NCBI GenBank assembly: GCA_963932465.1
Contig: OZ010787.1
Span: 28,896,087 to 28,960,086, forward strand
DNA length: 64,000 nucleotides
Direction of reading: 5' to 3'
Source: Maratus speciosus
Taxonomy: Eukaryota; Arthropoda; Arachnida; Araneae; Salticidae
The position numbers and the translations under genes were made by a program. Below, piece after piece: positions 1 to 10,350 of the stretch; the stretch's first letter is position 1, and each line of letters begins with the position of its first letter. The notes below the pieces were generated by a model, which was not told where the DNA came from, searched no databases, and was given only the letters and a program-made list of their open reading frames with translations.

Positions 1-344
1 CAAAGTCTTTTGCCGGAACCCAACGCTGTCAAAACAGTTAAGTAGTTAAACTTGAGTTTTGAACGTTTCCTTAATTTTTGCTGCATACAGTGATATAAAA
101 TTTCAAATTCGGTGATGAGAATTACGTTTAGAAAGGGGTTAATAAAAAATAATGACTTCATTTTTGTTTGTTCAAGGTACTTTAAAAAAAAAAAATCAAA
201 TAATTCCGAATAAATTCTCTTGAAAAGAGGCTGTAATTTAATATATTGCGATAAAATTTGAAACATGATTCTTTTTAAGAATATCAAAAAATCGAAAAGA
301 AAGCGCGAAAAACCTTAGTGTTATAAAAACTTATTTAATTAATA
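1..344. other. AT-rich spacer, nothing recognised
   Basis: Low-complexity AT-rich sequence with a short A run near 183-196. I see no coding potential and no inverted-repeat element. Confidence 0.6.
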
Positions 345-552
345 TTAACCCTAGAACTACCGAAAATTTTACTCAAGTTTTATAAAAATATTACACATCA
401 GAATTCTTATTTAAAACTATTGAACTTATTTACTTAACTCATTATTGTCTGGTTTACATATTTAGTTTATTTTAAAGAAATTTCTGGTTAGAATAAATAT
501 TTCGAATGTACCCATCGGGTCCATTGGACCCGTCTGGTAGACGGAGGGTTAA
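345..552 (-). mobile_element. TTAA MITE, shell D, copy 1
   Basis: A 208-bp element bounded by TTAA on both sides. One end reads CCCTAGAACTACCG, the other is the complement of CCCTCCGTCTACCAGACG. The arm near the right end holds the palindromic GGGTCCATTGGACCC. A core begins at the CATCAGAATT motif and closes with AATTTCTGGTT. It has no coding capacity. The four-base TTAA duplication is the piggyBac signature. Other copies lie at 7734-7941, 21987-22194 and 22231-22438, all exactly 208 bp. Confidence 0.9.
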
Positions 553-656
553 GAAACAAATTACAGGAATAAATGTTATGAAATAAAGTAAAATCATTTT
601 CCATATGTCGCATCCCACATGTTTTGTAAACTTTTGACTATGTAAAATTTTCTGTT

Positions 657-835
657 CATGGTTCGTACGGATACCGTTATTTCTCCAGGAAACTACCAGT
701 ATCTTCTTATAGAAAAAGAAATCTCGGTTAAACGCGCAAAATTTCGCTTTATTTTAAGAAGAGATTTTCTATAAGAAAATACTGGTGCCAAAAAATTTTC
801 TGTTCTGCAAAATTCAAGGAAGCGTACGAACCATG
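657..835. mobile_element. hAT-like MITE, shell K, copy 1
   Basis: A 179-bp palindromic element with terminal inverted repeats CATGGTTCGTACG. The inner core opens with ACCAGTATCTTCTTATAG and closes with TACTGGTGCC, with inner stems TAAACGCGCAAAATTTCG and GCTTTATTTTAAG. The CA-GGTTCG style termini suggest hAT. I see no clear target duplication here. The other complete K copy, at 45599-45777, has the same length. Confidence 0.8.
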
Positions 836-975
836 CTATTAGACATATAGCAGTGAATTACGCACTATCAGGTAAACTGTTTTTGAAATTTATTGTTAAA
901 CTGCAAATGTATACGCATAGCTGCTAAATTTTAAGTTTGTTGTTACAACTAAAATTTAGTAGAAAATTTTGTCAT

Positions 976-1193
976 TTAACCCCTTGAAGGGCACCGGTAT
1001 ATTATATATACCAGTTAATTTTAATTCGCAAATGCCACATTGGCATCAGAATTTATGAATTATTTTTTCGTTGTATGATGTACAAGAAGAAAAGATATTA
1101 TTTACTTTCTTGCAAATTTGTTCATAAATACTGGTATCAATCAATCATTTTAACATTTTTGCAACACAAGTATTTTGCCCCTGAAGGGGCTAA
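976..1193 (+). mobile_element. TTAA MITE, shell A, copy 1
   Basis: Starts TTAACCCCTTGAAGGGC and ends TTTGCCCCTGAAGGGGCTAA; the right TTAA has mutated to CTAA. Inside are GGCATCAGAATT and AAATACTGGTATCAA, the two ends of the shared inner core. It is about 218 bp and non-coding; the short ORF across it is only an open stretch of the palindrome. Confidence 0.85.
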
Positions 1194-1401
1194 TAGCAGA
1201 CTTTTAGAGATTAAATACAGAAAAAATATATTATTAAATTTTAGTGGTAATGGAAAAGAATAAAAGTGGCTGCTATGCATGCTTAGGCGTAGCATTAGGA
1301 GGGCACATGGAAACTTCTACTACTTTTTCTGAATAGAATTTTTTCGTCATTCAATACAAAAATTCTGCATTAATAAATATAACCACCATTGCTTTAAGCC
1401 T

Positions 1402-1620
1402 TTAACCCCTTAACCTACGATTTACTTTTAACAGCTCCACGGTTTGGCAAATCCATAGCTACCACTAAAATTTAATAGAGATTTTCGCCTTGATTAATCA
1501 TGGAATTTCGACGATTAAATTAAACTATATTTACTGAGAAATTTTAGTGGTAAGAAGAATTTACATTTGGCTCGATCATCGTACGCGGGCTATGCCCGTC
1601 ATTGTAGGTTAAGGGGTTAA
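1402..1620. mobile_element. TTAA MITE, shell R
   Basis: Ends are TTAACCCCTTAACCTACGAT and the matching TTGTAGGTTAAGGGGTTAA. The inner core is the CCACTAAAATTTAATAGAG / AAATTTTAGTGGTA type. Near the right end CGGGC-TAT-GCCCG can form a small hairpin. The right end runs into a series of TTAAGGGG repeats that join it to the next element. Confidence 0.75.
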
Positions 1621-1624
1621 GGGG

Positions 1625-2024
1625 TTAAGGGGCGGTGGCTGAGGTGTTCTAATTTAGGCACCAGCGACTAGTCTTTCACCACTAAATTTTATTAGTTTTC
1701 ATCGCTTAAATTTTCTTAGCATTCTTACAAAAATATTAGACGAAATATTAGACGAAAAATAACGAATAAAATTTAGTGGTGAGAGACTGCCCGCTGTTGC
1801 CTAGATTTTTACACCCTTGGGCGGTGGTATGTTTATAAAACCACTTAATTTTAATTCCCAAATGACACAGTGACACCAGAATTTTTATTATAAAATTTTC
1901 CGTTTATTATATATGTGAAAAATAGCGTTTTCTGATTTTCAAATGATTTTTTTTGTAAATCCCGGTGTCACTTATTTATTTTAACATATTAGCAATGAAA
2001 GTGCTTTTCCCCTGAAAGGGTTAA
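1625..2024 (+). mobile_element. TTAA MITE, shell A, copy 2, interrupted
   Basis: Shell A element with right end CCCCTGAAAGGGTTAA. Its left arm (GGGCGGTGG) is split by a 180-bp MITE at 1639-1818, and the nine bases GGGCGGTGG stand on both sides. The core CACCAGAATTT / AAATCCCGGTGTCA lies to the right of the insertion. The closing TTAA is shared with the next element. Confidence 0.7.
1639..1818. mobile_element. MITE S nested in shell A copy 2
   Basis: About 180 bp with ~33-bp imperfect terminal inverted repeats (GTGTTCTAATTTAGGCA on the left, the complement of GTGTAAAAATCTAGGCA on the right). It holds a core CACCACTAAATTTT / AAAATTTAGTGGTG and is flanked by the direct repeat GGGCGGTGG (1630-1638 and 1819-1827). 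An 8-9 bp duplication would fit hAT or Mutator; the superfamily is not settled. Confidence 0.75.
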
Positions 2025-2229
2025 CCCATTAACGGTCGCATTAAATTGCGGTTAAAAAATTCAAATTGCTTATTGGCACCACTCTTTTGAAAAAGAAATA
2101 TTCACCTTATTTTATTGCAGATAAAATGATACCATGATAATGCAAATTACACTATTTTATGGAACTGGTGGGAATCAAACAACCTGAATAAAAGACACAG
2201 CCCGTGAATATCACGGGAGCGATAATTAA
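2021..2229 (-). mobile_element. TTAA MITE, shell C, copy 1
   Basis: A 209-bp element. Its left TTAA is also the right TTAA of the preceding A element, and its right TTAA opens the next one. The right arm carries the palindrome CCCGTGAATATCACGGG. The inner core opens with GGCACCACTCTTTTGAAAAAG and closes with AAACTGGTGGGAATCAAAC. It has no coding capacity. Confidence 0.8.
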
Positions 2230-2438
2230 CCCCTTGAGGGGCGGTGAGATATATTATATCCCACCTAATTTTAATGAAGATTTTCACCAGAATTTTTTTA
2301 TTAAATATTACTTTGATAACTTTGGTGGAAAAAAAAGTTGTAAAATTGCTTTTCCTTATTTAGAAACATAATTTTTCGAGCTTTCCGGTTAGAATTCAAA
2401 ATTACATAAACACAATTGCTTGCCCCTCAAAGGGTTAA
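2226..2438 (+). mobile_element. TTAA MITE, shell A variant, copy 3
   Basis: TTAACCCCTTGAGGGGCGG at the left and TGCCCCTCAAAGGGTTAA at the right. This sub-type (A') has a third TTTGGTGGAAAA motif in the middle of its core. It abuts shell C copy 1 and shares its TTAA, which completes a row of four consecutive TTAA elements from 1402. Confidence 0.85.
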
Positions 2439-2651
2439 GGGATTAAAATGTATTTGGCGTTTGTTTGTGCTCCTTTCCTGATACTGCGCCTCTTATTCCA
2501 TATATACATTGAATTCTGTTAAATACTGCGTTAATTTTCAGTTGCTGTAAGATTGTTAGAAATGACATATTTACAGTCAATTTTAAAATCCAACAGTTGC
2601 TTCAAAGTTAACAGTCAGAAAATATTTTATTATATCCCAGAGATTCTGTTA

Positions 2652-2684
<33 letters not shown>

Positions 2685-2777
2685 ATTTCTTTCTTACGCA
2701 TTCCGTGATTTGTTGTATGACTTTCGGCTACAATGGCTGGGATGTAATACAATGTCTTTTACAAAATAACTTAGTAC

Positions 2778-2822
<45 letters not shown>

Positions 2823-3110
2823 AAGATGGGTTACAAATACACGCAAAGAAATAAATTCTACACTTTAGAAAAATTACTTACTTATTCGAGCTATAATTAT
2901 CGTATTACCCAATTTATAATTTTGATAAGTACTTATACTTTTGCATGTTTTAAACTAGAAATTTAATTATATTAAATGACACTTCTTCCTCTGTCTATTT
3001 GACTGTATTTATTAAGTTTCAATTGCCATTTGTTTCTGGTTCAAATTGTGAAACACTTCATTAAAACAAAACAAATTGCGTTAAAATTGACCCCAATGAT
3101 ACTGGGAATG
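2439..3110. repeat. Spacer with two long poly-A tracts
   Basis: No gene or element recognised. Two pure A runs of roughly 31 and 40 bases occur at 2653-2683 and 2780-2819. They may be tails of decayed retroposons, but I see no body or target duplication to prove it. Confidence 0.6.
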
Positions 3111-3338
3111 TTAACACTTTCAGGGGCAAGTTACCTCTTTTCGTAATAAGCTGGAATGAGTGAATGACACCAGAATATGCAAACAAACTTATTTCCAAAA
3201 AAAGCAAAAGCGAAGGATAATTTATATTGGATAATTTATAATTGATATTTAATAAAAGGAGAATATTCTTTCCAATATTTTGGTGCCAATGTGGCATTTA
3301 GGAACTCAAAAATGAACCACCGCACTTGAAGAAATTAA
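3111..3338 (-). mobile_element. TTAA MITE, shell A, copy 4
   Basis: Inverted shell A: TTAACACTTTCAGGGGCAAG at the left, GCACTTGAAGAAATTAA at the right. The core is GACACCAGAATATG / AATATTTTGGTGCC. Its right TTAA is shared with a truncated second A end. Confidence 0.8.
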
Positions 3339-3363
3339 CCGTTTGAAGGGCGGAGGTATATTA
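3335..3363 (+). mobile_element. Truncated left end of a shell A MITE
   Basis: TTAACCGTTTGAAGGGCGG is the left terminus of another A element. After about 28 bases it is cut off by the tandem repeat that begins near 3364. Confidence 0.65.
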
Positions 3364-3775
3364 AACAGGGTGTCCATAATTAAACGACCCTACTTTAAAA
3401 TTGTCTACAGACAAAACTATTGTTCCTAAAGTTTTGAAATTTTGTGAAAAACATAATAAAGGGATGAGAAGTTGTTTAAGCTAAAAAAAAAATATATAAA
3501 AATAGTTCAAAATTTCTCCACCAGAGGGCGAGTTTTAATAAATTACACTTTTAGCATTGCGATAGTTTAGAAATTTTATTTACAGGATGTTCATACTTAA
3601 TCGACCACATTTTAAAGTTGTCTGCAGACGACACTATTGTTCAGAATGTTGTGAAATTTTTTGGAGGACATGATAAAGTATGGGAATTTGTTTGAGCGGA
3701 AAAAAAAATAGGAGGCCGCTTTTTAAAGAATTACACATTTAGCATACATTTACGATAGTTTAACAAATTTTGTTA
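3364..3775 (+). repeat. Tandem duplication of a ~215-bp unit
   Basis: Two diverged direct copies. The first begins CAGGGTGTCCATAATTAA, the second CAGGATGTTCATACTTAAT near 3583. Both share TGTCTACAGACAAAACTATT-like and GTGAAATTTT-like blocks, an A-rich stretch and a GATAGTTTA tail. The CAGGGTGTCCA start is common at ends of mariner/Tc1-like elements, but no transposase is visible. Confidence 0.65.
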
Positions 3776-4311
3776 TCACCAAACATGTAATGCATGACTT
3801 TCATCATTTGCAGATACCATCTGGAATCGTAAGATAGCATATTTCACAGTTGACAGCAGTGTGTTCTGGGAAATGCTAGGAACAAGCCGTGAAACGCTGT
3901 CTTCAGAACAAGGTTAATTTGATAAATAAAATTCCCCTTGTTTTCGCCATTAGTAGTGCATCTTTAAATGAGTCGAATTTTGCATTTAAAAAAAACGGTG
4001 CCAATCAAGAAATCTGAATTTAAAAAAAGTAGCACACTAGCAACAGTGTTCTAATAGCCAAACCTTTTTATTTTAGCTGGATTAAAATACGTGCAATGAT
4101 AGTGAAAATCTGAAAAAGAAGAACAAGTATTTTTATTTTTTTTTTTAAGAAAACGATATTTTGTACAAAACGACATGAAATTAAATTGTATTTTAGCGAT
4201 ATCATTCGATGGAGATGCAAATTTCGCACCTGTTACAGTGAAAATTGCATTCGGCTAGGAACGTCATTTGAATCATCCAGATTGAGTTTCTTAAATTGTG
4301 TGATATTTATT
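3776..4311. other. Spacer with a relic EE end
   Basis: No gene seen. Around 3999-4048, GGTGCCAATCAAGAAATCTG followed by a CACACTAGCAACAGTG end is the right half of an EE-type MITE; its left half is not recognisable. Confidence 0.5.
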
Positions 4312-4323
4312 CATGAAACTATT

Positions 4324-4512
4324 CAGTGTTACCAGTGGGCTACTTTTTTTCATTCCGATTGCTTGATTCCCACCTCTAATTTGAAGTAGAAATATTCACC
4401 TCATTTAATGCCAGATTAAATAAAACGAGATAAAATTGAATCATACGCTTTTAAAAAAAGTGGTGGGAATCAAGCAATCTTAATTTTAAAAAAGTATCCC
4501 ACTGGAAACACT
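4324..4512. mobile_element. hAT-like MITE, shell EE, copy 1
   Basis: Terminal inverted repeats CAGTGTTACCAGTGGG and the complement of CAGTGTTTCCAGTGGG. Subterminal GATTGCTTGATTCCCACC repeats inverted at the right. The flanking GAAACTATT and GAATTATT look like a diverged 8-9 bp duplication of the J1 end. About 189 bp, with the core in the middle. Confidence 0.8.
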
Positions 4513-5154
4513 GGAATTATTAATAAAGGGGAACTGACATATCCTTAATATAGTGAAGCTTCAACTGTAACCGCTTTCGCAGGGATTGATTACCGCCGGA
4601 GTAAACTTCCGCCGGTAAATTTAAATAGAAATTTCGCCCTTATTTAAATGCCTTATTAATGTCTAATTATTTAAGAAAATAGTTTTCGTAGCTAAAAAAA
4701 TAAAGCAAATTAAAATCTATATTTAATGAAATAAAAATAAATATACAAAAGAAATTACAAATCAAATACTACATCACACCTTGTAATACATTCAGTGTCA
4801 GGTACATGGCTCGTACGGGTGCTTACATTTTTCCTTTTAAATATCACTGTTCCCCGGCATGTCAGTCTTTAATAATGCCAAAAACAGATTTCCATATTTA
4901 CTGGTGACGTTTACTTTGGCGGTTGTCAGGCTCTGCGTTTCCGCCATGTTGTGACAACTTCGACAACCTCTTGTCAGAGTCAGTGAAAAAAATTATAATC
5001 CCTCGGCAAACTGCGACCATTAAAACCAAATAGAAAATTTAACAATATTTGTGAGAGCAATTTGGAATAAGTAAGGCTATAAAATAAGACAAAATTTCCT
5101 ATTCAATATTTGCTTGTGAAAGTTTGCTCCTGCGGTAATCCGAAACTACGAGCA

Positions 5155-5366
5155 TTAACCTCTTCAAGGGAGGTGGTTTTGGACAACCTAGTTTAAATCT
5201 TTAAATGGTACATTGACACCAGAAGTTCTGTTTGAAAATTTTCTTTTTATTAAGTACGCGAAGAAAAGCATTTAGTTATTTTTAAATAAATTTGTTTTAA
5301 ATTTCGGTGGCATTGATTCATTTCAGTAATTGACTAACAGAAGAGCCTTGCCCCTGAAAGGGTTAA
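5155..5366 (+). mobile_element. TTAA MITE, shell A, copy 6, inside J1
   Basis: A 212-bp element from TTAACCTCTTCAAGGG to TTGCCCCTGAAAGGGTTAA. Core GACACCAGAAGTT / AATTTCGGTGGCA. The J sequence continues on both sides, so it inserted into a TTAA of J1. Confidence 0.85.
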
Positions 5367-5465
5367 TCTGATGTAAAGAATCAGCCGATGCGCATCCTCC
5401 TCATTTCCTTCACTCGCAACTATTAGAAAATACACCATATGTCTCCCCTTTATTCATAACTTCAT

Positions 5466-6086
5466 TTATTTATTTATGGTTTAAGAAATGACATCAGTTA
5501 ACTGGTATGATGGGGAAGCGCAAAATGGCATAATAAGAAATATCACGGTACAGCCGGTCATCACAACCGTAAAAAATAACTTAAGCTTCTATTTTTGTGT
5601 GTACAAAATTAGATTACTTAGTGTATATAAAATACGCTTTCTTTATGAAAAAAAAAGTTTCTAATTTATGTTATCTCTTGTTTAGATATTTTTGTTATTG
5701 ACTAAGTCTAATCATTAATATGCAGATTTCGTAAGATTTTGTCGTTCGTGTTTATATGTTTGTGGTTACGTATTTTATCATTATTTTTTAGATACTTTTA
5801 GCTAAGTTTACTGAGATATTATAATGGAAATTATCGAACTCTTTTTAACTAATCATGTCAAAATAATTTATTCATGCCTTCATAGAGATATATACGTCAT
5901 TGCAATGTTAAAATATTGGCTATTTGTTATTGAGTAATGTAATAAAATTGGTGAGAAAAAAAATTCTTGGCGAGATTTAAAAAAAAAAAAAATGTCTATA
6001 ACTATAGTCCGGCGAACATGAAAATACCAAAAATACTTCAAACCATATTTTTTATTTAACATTAATAGCCTATGCATAAGCTTATA
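5466..6086. other. AT-rich spacer, nothing recognised
   Basis: No coding signal, no inverted repeat and no similarity to the other repeats here that I can see. Confidence 0.5.
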
Positions 6087-6869
6087 CATGGTTCGTACGG
6101 ATACCGTTATTTCTCCAGGAGTACTGTCAGTATCTTTTTATAAAAAAAAAGAAATCTAGGTTAAACGCGCAAAATTTCGCCTTGTTTTGAGAAGAGATTT
6201 TCAATAAGATAATACTGGTGCCGAAAAAATTTCTGGTTTTCAAAATTCAAGGAGCCGCACAATGGAGTATTTGACCCGAAATCCTGTCAAAAATATTTAT
6301 CTACGTAAATATAGTCCGATTGCCCTGAAATTGTTAGATGTTATTGGGTATCACTATGGCATGTTTGCTATTGTAAATAAAGTCTATAGCTTTTACGGTT
6401 CATTTACAAAGACACCTAAAAGAATTCCATTACATTATGGTCTATTGGAAAAAAATCGTTTGCTCTGTATTTTAATAATATCACACTATTTTAAACTTAT
6501 TGAAACTTATATACATCACTGAGGTGTACTAAGGCACTTATTGTAGAATATAGTGTGCATAGAATATATCATTCATTTACACGGACACACAAAAGAATTT
6601 GACTGAAGAATAAATTTAACTATTGAAGTCTATGATCAATAATTGCTGGAAGTGCGTTTGTAGTTGTGATATGCCTTTTATGTTGAACAATGTATTTTTT
6701 TAATATTACTTGGTGTGGATAGATTCTATAGATCAGATACAGGGCTGCACAAAAGTTCTCAAGTACAAATCCGTTTCTCTGAAATGGCTGAATGGAAATG
6801 TTTAACTGTGCTATGCGTTTCACTGAACTAAATTTTAGCATACTATGTTGTATACATACTTTCCATTTC

Positions 6870-7114
6870 TTTAGTTTAATATTTTATATCTTAAAAGCTG
6901 ACGAAGTGTAAGATTTTAACACTTCACATAATAATAAGTATACATTTTATAAATATTTTGACAACTAAAAAATAAAGAGACATCATTTAAAAAGAGCACA
7001 AAGAAAAAAGAAGTTAAAATGTTAATTTACTAAGTAGATATTATTAACATAGGAATACATCAAATGCCCGTAGACTTAACATTACCGAAGGGAGTTTGGA
7101 AGTTGAGTGACTAG
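6870..7114 (+). mobile_element. JJ element, copy 2, partial
   Basis: Matches the right two-thirds of JJ1 (11121-11760): TTTAATATTTTATAT...AAAAGC, AAAGAGACATC, then AAATGCCCGTAGACTTAACATTACC and a TTGAGTGA end. At the place where JJ1 carries an A element, this copy reads CATCATTTAAAAAGAGC uninterrupted, so it shows the empty site. Confidence 0.65.
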
Positions 7115-7493
7115 CACCTTTAAATATTTGCTTTTTATAAGTGAAAAGTAATTGTTGATAGATTTTTTTATTTACTAGTAATGTTTAATTAAATGTATTT
7201 AATTGTACTATCTATAAAATATATTATTTACATTTAATTTACTTTAATAATAATTATTACATTTAATTTACATTTAATAAAGATTATTTACATTTGATTA
7301 AGTTGTATTTAATAATACATTTAATAAAGTGGAGTCTCTATAGTATAGAGATGCTGGTTTTTCAGTGTATTTAATAGATTACCAGTTTCAATCTGATCCT
7401 TAAGAACTCCGTTTTTCATCTTCTTCATCAAACTCTTCTTGGTTTTTATCAGGACTGCCATCAGACCTAGCTGGAAGAAGTTGTAGGGTCTCG

Positions 7494-7663
7494 CAGTGGT
7501 GGAAAATTGGCGCAGAGGAGGAGCCCATTGACACCACTAATATTTTATAGTATTATTCCCTTTAATAAAAACTCAGAATTTCTGTCATTAGATAAGACGA
7601 AAAATACTACTAAAATTTAGTGATGTCAATAGGCTCCTCCTCTGCGCCAATTTTCCACCACTG
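7494..7663. mobile_element. hAT-like MITE, shell L, copy 1
   Basis: A 170-bp near-perfect palindrome with terminal repeats CAGTGGTGGAAAATTGGC and core ACACCACTAATATTT / AAATTTAGTGATGTC. GGTCTCG flanks it on both sides (7-8 bp duplication). It interrupts the reading frame of element V. The second copy at 37049-37218 is the same length. Confidence 0.9.
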
Positions 7664-7733
7664 GTCTCGTTACTGTATGGCTTGTTCTTTTTCCTTGGTC
7701 TTTGTCTAGAGCAGTTTATAAAATGATCACTGC

Positions 7734-7941
7734 TTAACCCTCTGTCTACCAGAAGGGTCCAATGGACCCGACATGTACATTCAAAATATTTATTCAAACC
7801 AGAAATTTCTTCAAAACAAACTAAATGTATAAATCAGACAATAATAAGTTAAATAAACAAATTAAATAGTTTTAAGTAAAAATTCTGGTGTAGAATGTTT
7901 TTATAAAACTTGAGTAAAATTTCCGGTAGTTCTAGGGTTAA
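7734..7941 (+). mobile_element. TTAA MITE, shell D, copy 2
   Basis: 208 bp, TTAA on both sides. CCCTCTGTCTACCAGAAGGG at the left, CCGGTAGTTCTAGGG at the right, with the palindrome GGGTCCAATGGACCC. It inserted into a TTAA of the element V ORF and splits it. Confidence 0.9.
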
Positions 7942-9149
7942 AAGAAGCCAATTTGGAATTGCAAACTTCTCAATTGCACTTTCTTGAGTACTTTGTACGA
8001 TACTGTCTAAAGTCTTTGTTCCTAACCTCAGCAGCTTCTTCTGACCATTGGCCAATGGGAACGACTGCTTTCTTAATTGCAGTGTCACAATGAATGAAAA
8101 CCTTGTGCATTGTCGGAATCATAGGGTACCCATTGTAAAGGTTCACGTACAGTCTTGCTGTTTCATCATTAAGTGTTTAGAACTTTTTTACGTCAATGCG
8201 TTGCCCACATGTTATGACTACCTATATAACTTACAACCTTTTAATAATTTCTACGTCTACTCCAGACTTCTTTAACTCCATCCTTTCTCTCCTTATTTTC
8301 TACCTAAGAGACCCCGAAACTAATTGCAGAACCTTTTTTCAGTAAATAAGTGTTTAAAATTTGAAGCCAATCTGATATATTATCAAGAGGTATCGAGTTG
8401 CGTACGTATGTAGGTACTTACATAGGTAAGTACATGCATATATACAGAATCTGTAGGGGCAAAAGCTCTCAGGCAATATTCTGTAAACTAAAACCTGCAA
8501 TATAAGAGAAAAGGTATAATTTTTATCTCTTTAATTCGGTTGCCGCAAACAAAAATGGGATTTAAGTAGTCCCCCCGAAAGAAAATTATATAAAAAAATA
8601 GCAATAATATGCAGAAGATTTTTTTTGCAGAAATTGGCACTCAAGACAATACCTAAAACGATTGTAATTTGAACATGGTTGGGATAAAGCCTGGCACATA
8701 TATAAAAAGGTTTCGATATGTTTAAATTAGAGCCAAAAACGCTTTAAAAATAACCCTTTTACACATTCAATGTTTTTTTACTACATTAAAAACTAAACTA
8801 TTTAAATTAACACATAGTTTATAATTAAGCTCTTATCTTCTTTAAATACGTAAGCTCTGTTTAGTTTCAATTTAACAATTCATTGAGCCACAAAAAATTA
8901 TATTTAAACATCACAACAATGCCAAAAAGCAACAAAAAAAACCACGTCTTCTCACAAAGAAATTTCCTCTTCGACTGAGGCCAGGAACCACCGGATATAA
9001 CTCAGGTTCCTAAAATAGACATAGATCGACGCACCAATTAGTTAGCTATTAAAAAATATGACTTTTGCAATTGTTGACGAAGTTTTAATTTTTGTATTTT
9101 TGGCCAGGTTTTGGGGTCAAATACTCCACTATGAGGCGTACGAACCATG

Positions 9150-9452
9150 TTATATGTGTGCAACATATATTTGACTATTTTTATGAGGAAGTTTCTAATT
9201 CGAATTGAAATATATTTATTTGGTCCCGGCCAAATTCAGCACAAAGGCCGTTCCAGTGTTAATTTTATTTAAAGTATAAAACTACATCTTTCCAAATACT
9301 GTAAGATTATTGAATATCTGTTTTCGTGAAAAGATATATTCTCTTTATTCTATGACAAAAAAATAAACGAACACTTCTGTTCTGAAACAGGTCGTAGTCA
9401 CAATCGGAAGACTTCGAATCTATGCAACTACCACCGCTTTAAAATGAACAAT
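9150..9452. other. Spacer, nothing recognised
   Basis: AT-rich sequence with no element or ORF that I can support. Confidence 0.5.
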
Positions 9453-9655
9453 CTAACCCCTTGTAGGGCTTTCAAATATTTTTATACCACATAAATTTAT
9501 TAAAGAGTTGTACCAGATTTTTTGAAAAAAAATTTGCTTTTATTACTTTGGTGGATAAAAGCTGTAATTTTTACACTCTATACTATCAAATAAAATTTTG
9601 AATATTCTGGTGTTAAAATTACAGCAACACAATTATTTGCCTCTGAAAGGGTTAA
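9453..9655 (+). mobile_element. TTAA MITE, shell A variant, copy 7
   Basis: A' type. Left end CTAACCCCTTGTAGGGC (TTAA mutated to CTAA), right end TTGCCTCTGAAAGGGTTAA. TACTTTGGTGGATAAAAG lies in the centre, as in the other A' copies. Confidence 0.75.
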
Positions 9656-10350
9656 CAAATTTCTGATATGAACCTATCGAAGGCAAGCTTTAAACAATTG
9701 ATATTTGCATTTTGGCAAAAACAAGAAGTCACGTGCGATATCTTAACACATTGACGACGGGAAACGAGAATTCAAAAAACATCATTGACTAAGGGCGTGG
9801 CTGTTACCTTATAGAAAATGCATTTATATCATGTTGTCCATATTATTTTTTTAGAGTGTAAGTCATTTTATATTAAATTCGTACTTTGAAAGATATTTAC
9901 CGATGCATAAACTTGGGATACCTAACTAGAACACCAATTTACAATAGACTTTCAGAAGAGGTAGGAGCTTCTACTGTTTTAAAAATCAGGTTTGATAAAA
10001 ATTGTCCTTCGGCAATGTGTTAAAAATAAATTCTGGGACACTCACAAAAGTAATCCGCATTTTAATAATTTCTGTTTCGCTGCAAATTTTACAATTTTTA
10101 TTTTTAAATATACAAGTTCTTGAAACAATCATCAGATAAGAAATTCGAGCATTGTGAAGTCTTGGTTGGAAAAAACAGATTCTGAAAGGTTGCTGGTAGA
10201 GTAATAGTTGGTAAACTTTCAAAGTGAAATTTTAGAAATTTTTTAAATGTAAATGTTTCGTTTAAAAAAATTGTGGTGAATTTTTGTTGTTAATTCTGAA
10301 ATTTTTGAGAAATTTTTAAAGATATATTTAAGCAGTCTTCGTAAGTAGCA
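9656..10350. other. Spacer, nothing firm
   Basis: A lone TTAACACATTGACGACGGG near 9744 resembles a TTAA-element end, but no partner end is found. No coding signal. Confidence 0.45.

Larger units (their letters stand above)
4312..5465 (+). mobile_element. J element, copy 1, with nested insertions
   Basis: J elements are ~540-bp MITEs with two inner cores and a GC-richer spacer containing CCGCCATATTGTGACAACC. This copy is stretched to ~1.15 kb by at least two insertions. EE1 lies inside the first 15 bases, an A element sits at 5155-5366 in a TTAA, and roughly 200 bases of unidentified sequence at about 4665-4865 include a hAT-like GGCTCGTACGGG end. The right end ACTTCACTCGCAACT...TTATTCATAACTTCAT is intact. 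Confidence 0.75.
7380..8300 (-). pseudogene. Broken transposon-type ORF of element V
   Basis: Reading the minus strand from about 8250, an interrupted frame contains LNDETARLYVNLYNGY, then MHKVFIHC, VPIGQWSEEAAEVRNKD and YRTKYSRKCN, followed by a stop. It resumes beyond D2 as TSDHFINCSRQRPRKK-like sequence, and again beyond L1. The MHK-x-xIH and PIGQxSEEAxExRNKD motifs are ones I associate with an ORF common in arthropod transposons. I cannot name the superfamily or its catalytic residues. Two MITE insertions (7734-7941, 7494-7663) and an in-frame stop make it non-functional. The N-terminal part, expected towards 9130, is not readable. Confidence 0.5.
6259..9132. mobile_element. DNA transposon V, about 2.9 kb
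   Basis: Bounded by inverted repeats TGGAGTATTTGACCC at the left and the complement of TGGAGTATTTGACCCC at the right, extending with mismatches for about 24 bases. It sits inside K2. Inside are a broken minus-strand ORF (about 7380-8300), MITEs L1 and D2, and a JJ fragment. A ~9-bp duplication would fit a Mutator-type element, but the superfamily is not established. The 86-codon ORF at its left end is unrecognised and probably chance. Confidence 0.55.
6087..9149. mobile_element. hAT-like MITE, shell K, copy 2, split by element V
   Basis: The left part (6087-6258) matches K1 from CATGGTTCGTACGG through the core to TTCAAGGAGCCGCAC. The remaining terminus GAGGCGTACGAACCATG is found 2.9 kb away at 9133-9149. 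GAGCCGCAC and GAGGCGTAC, on either side of the inserted DNA, look like a diverged 9-bp target duplication. Confidence 0.6.

Noticed and set aside
1625..2438. CRISPR-like array of regularly spaced TTAACCCC repeats
   Set aside because: The repeats are the termini of distinct TTAA MITEs with palindromic interiors, and the sequence is eukaryotic.
6262..6522. 86-codon ORF at the start of element V
   Set aside because: It begins in the inverted repeat of V, matches nothing I know and has no upstream signals.
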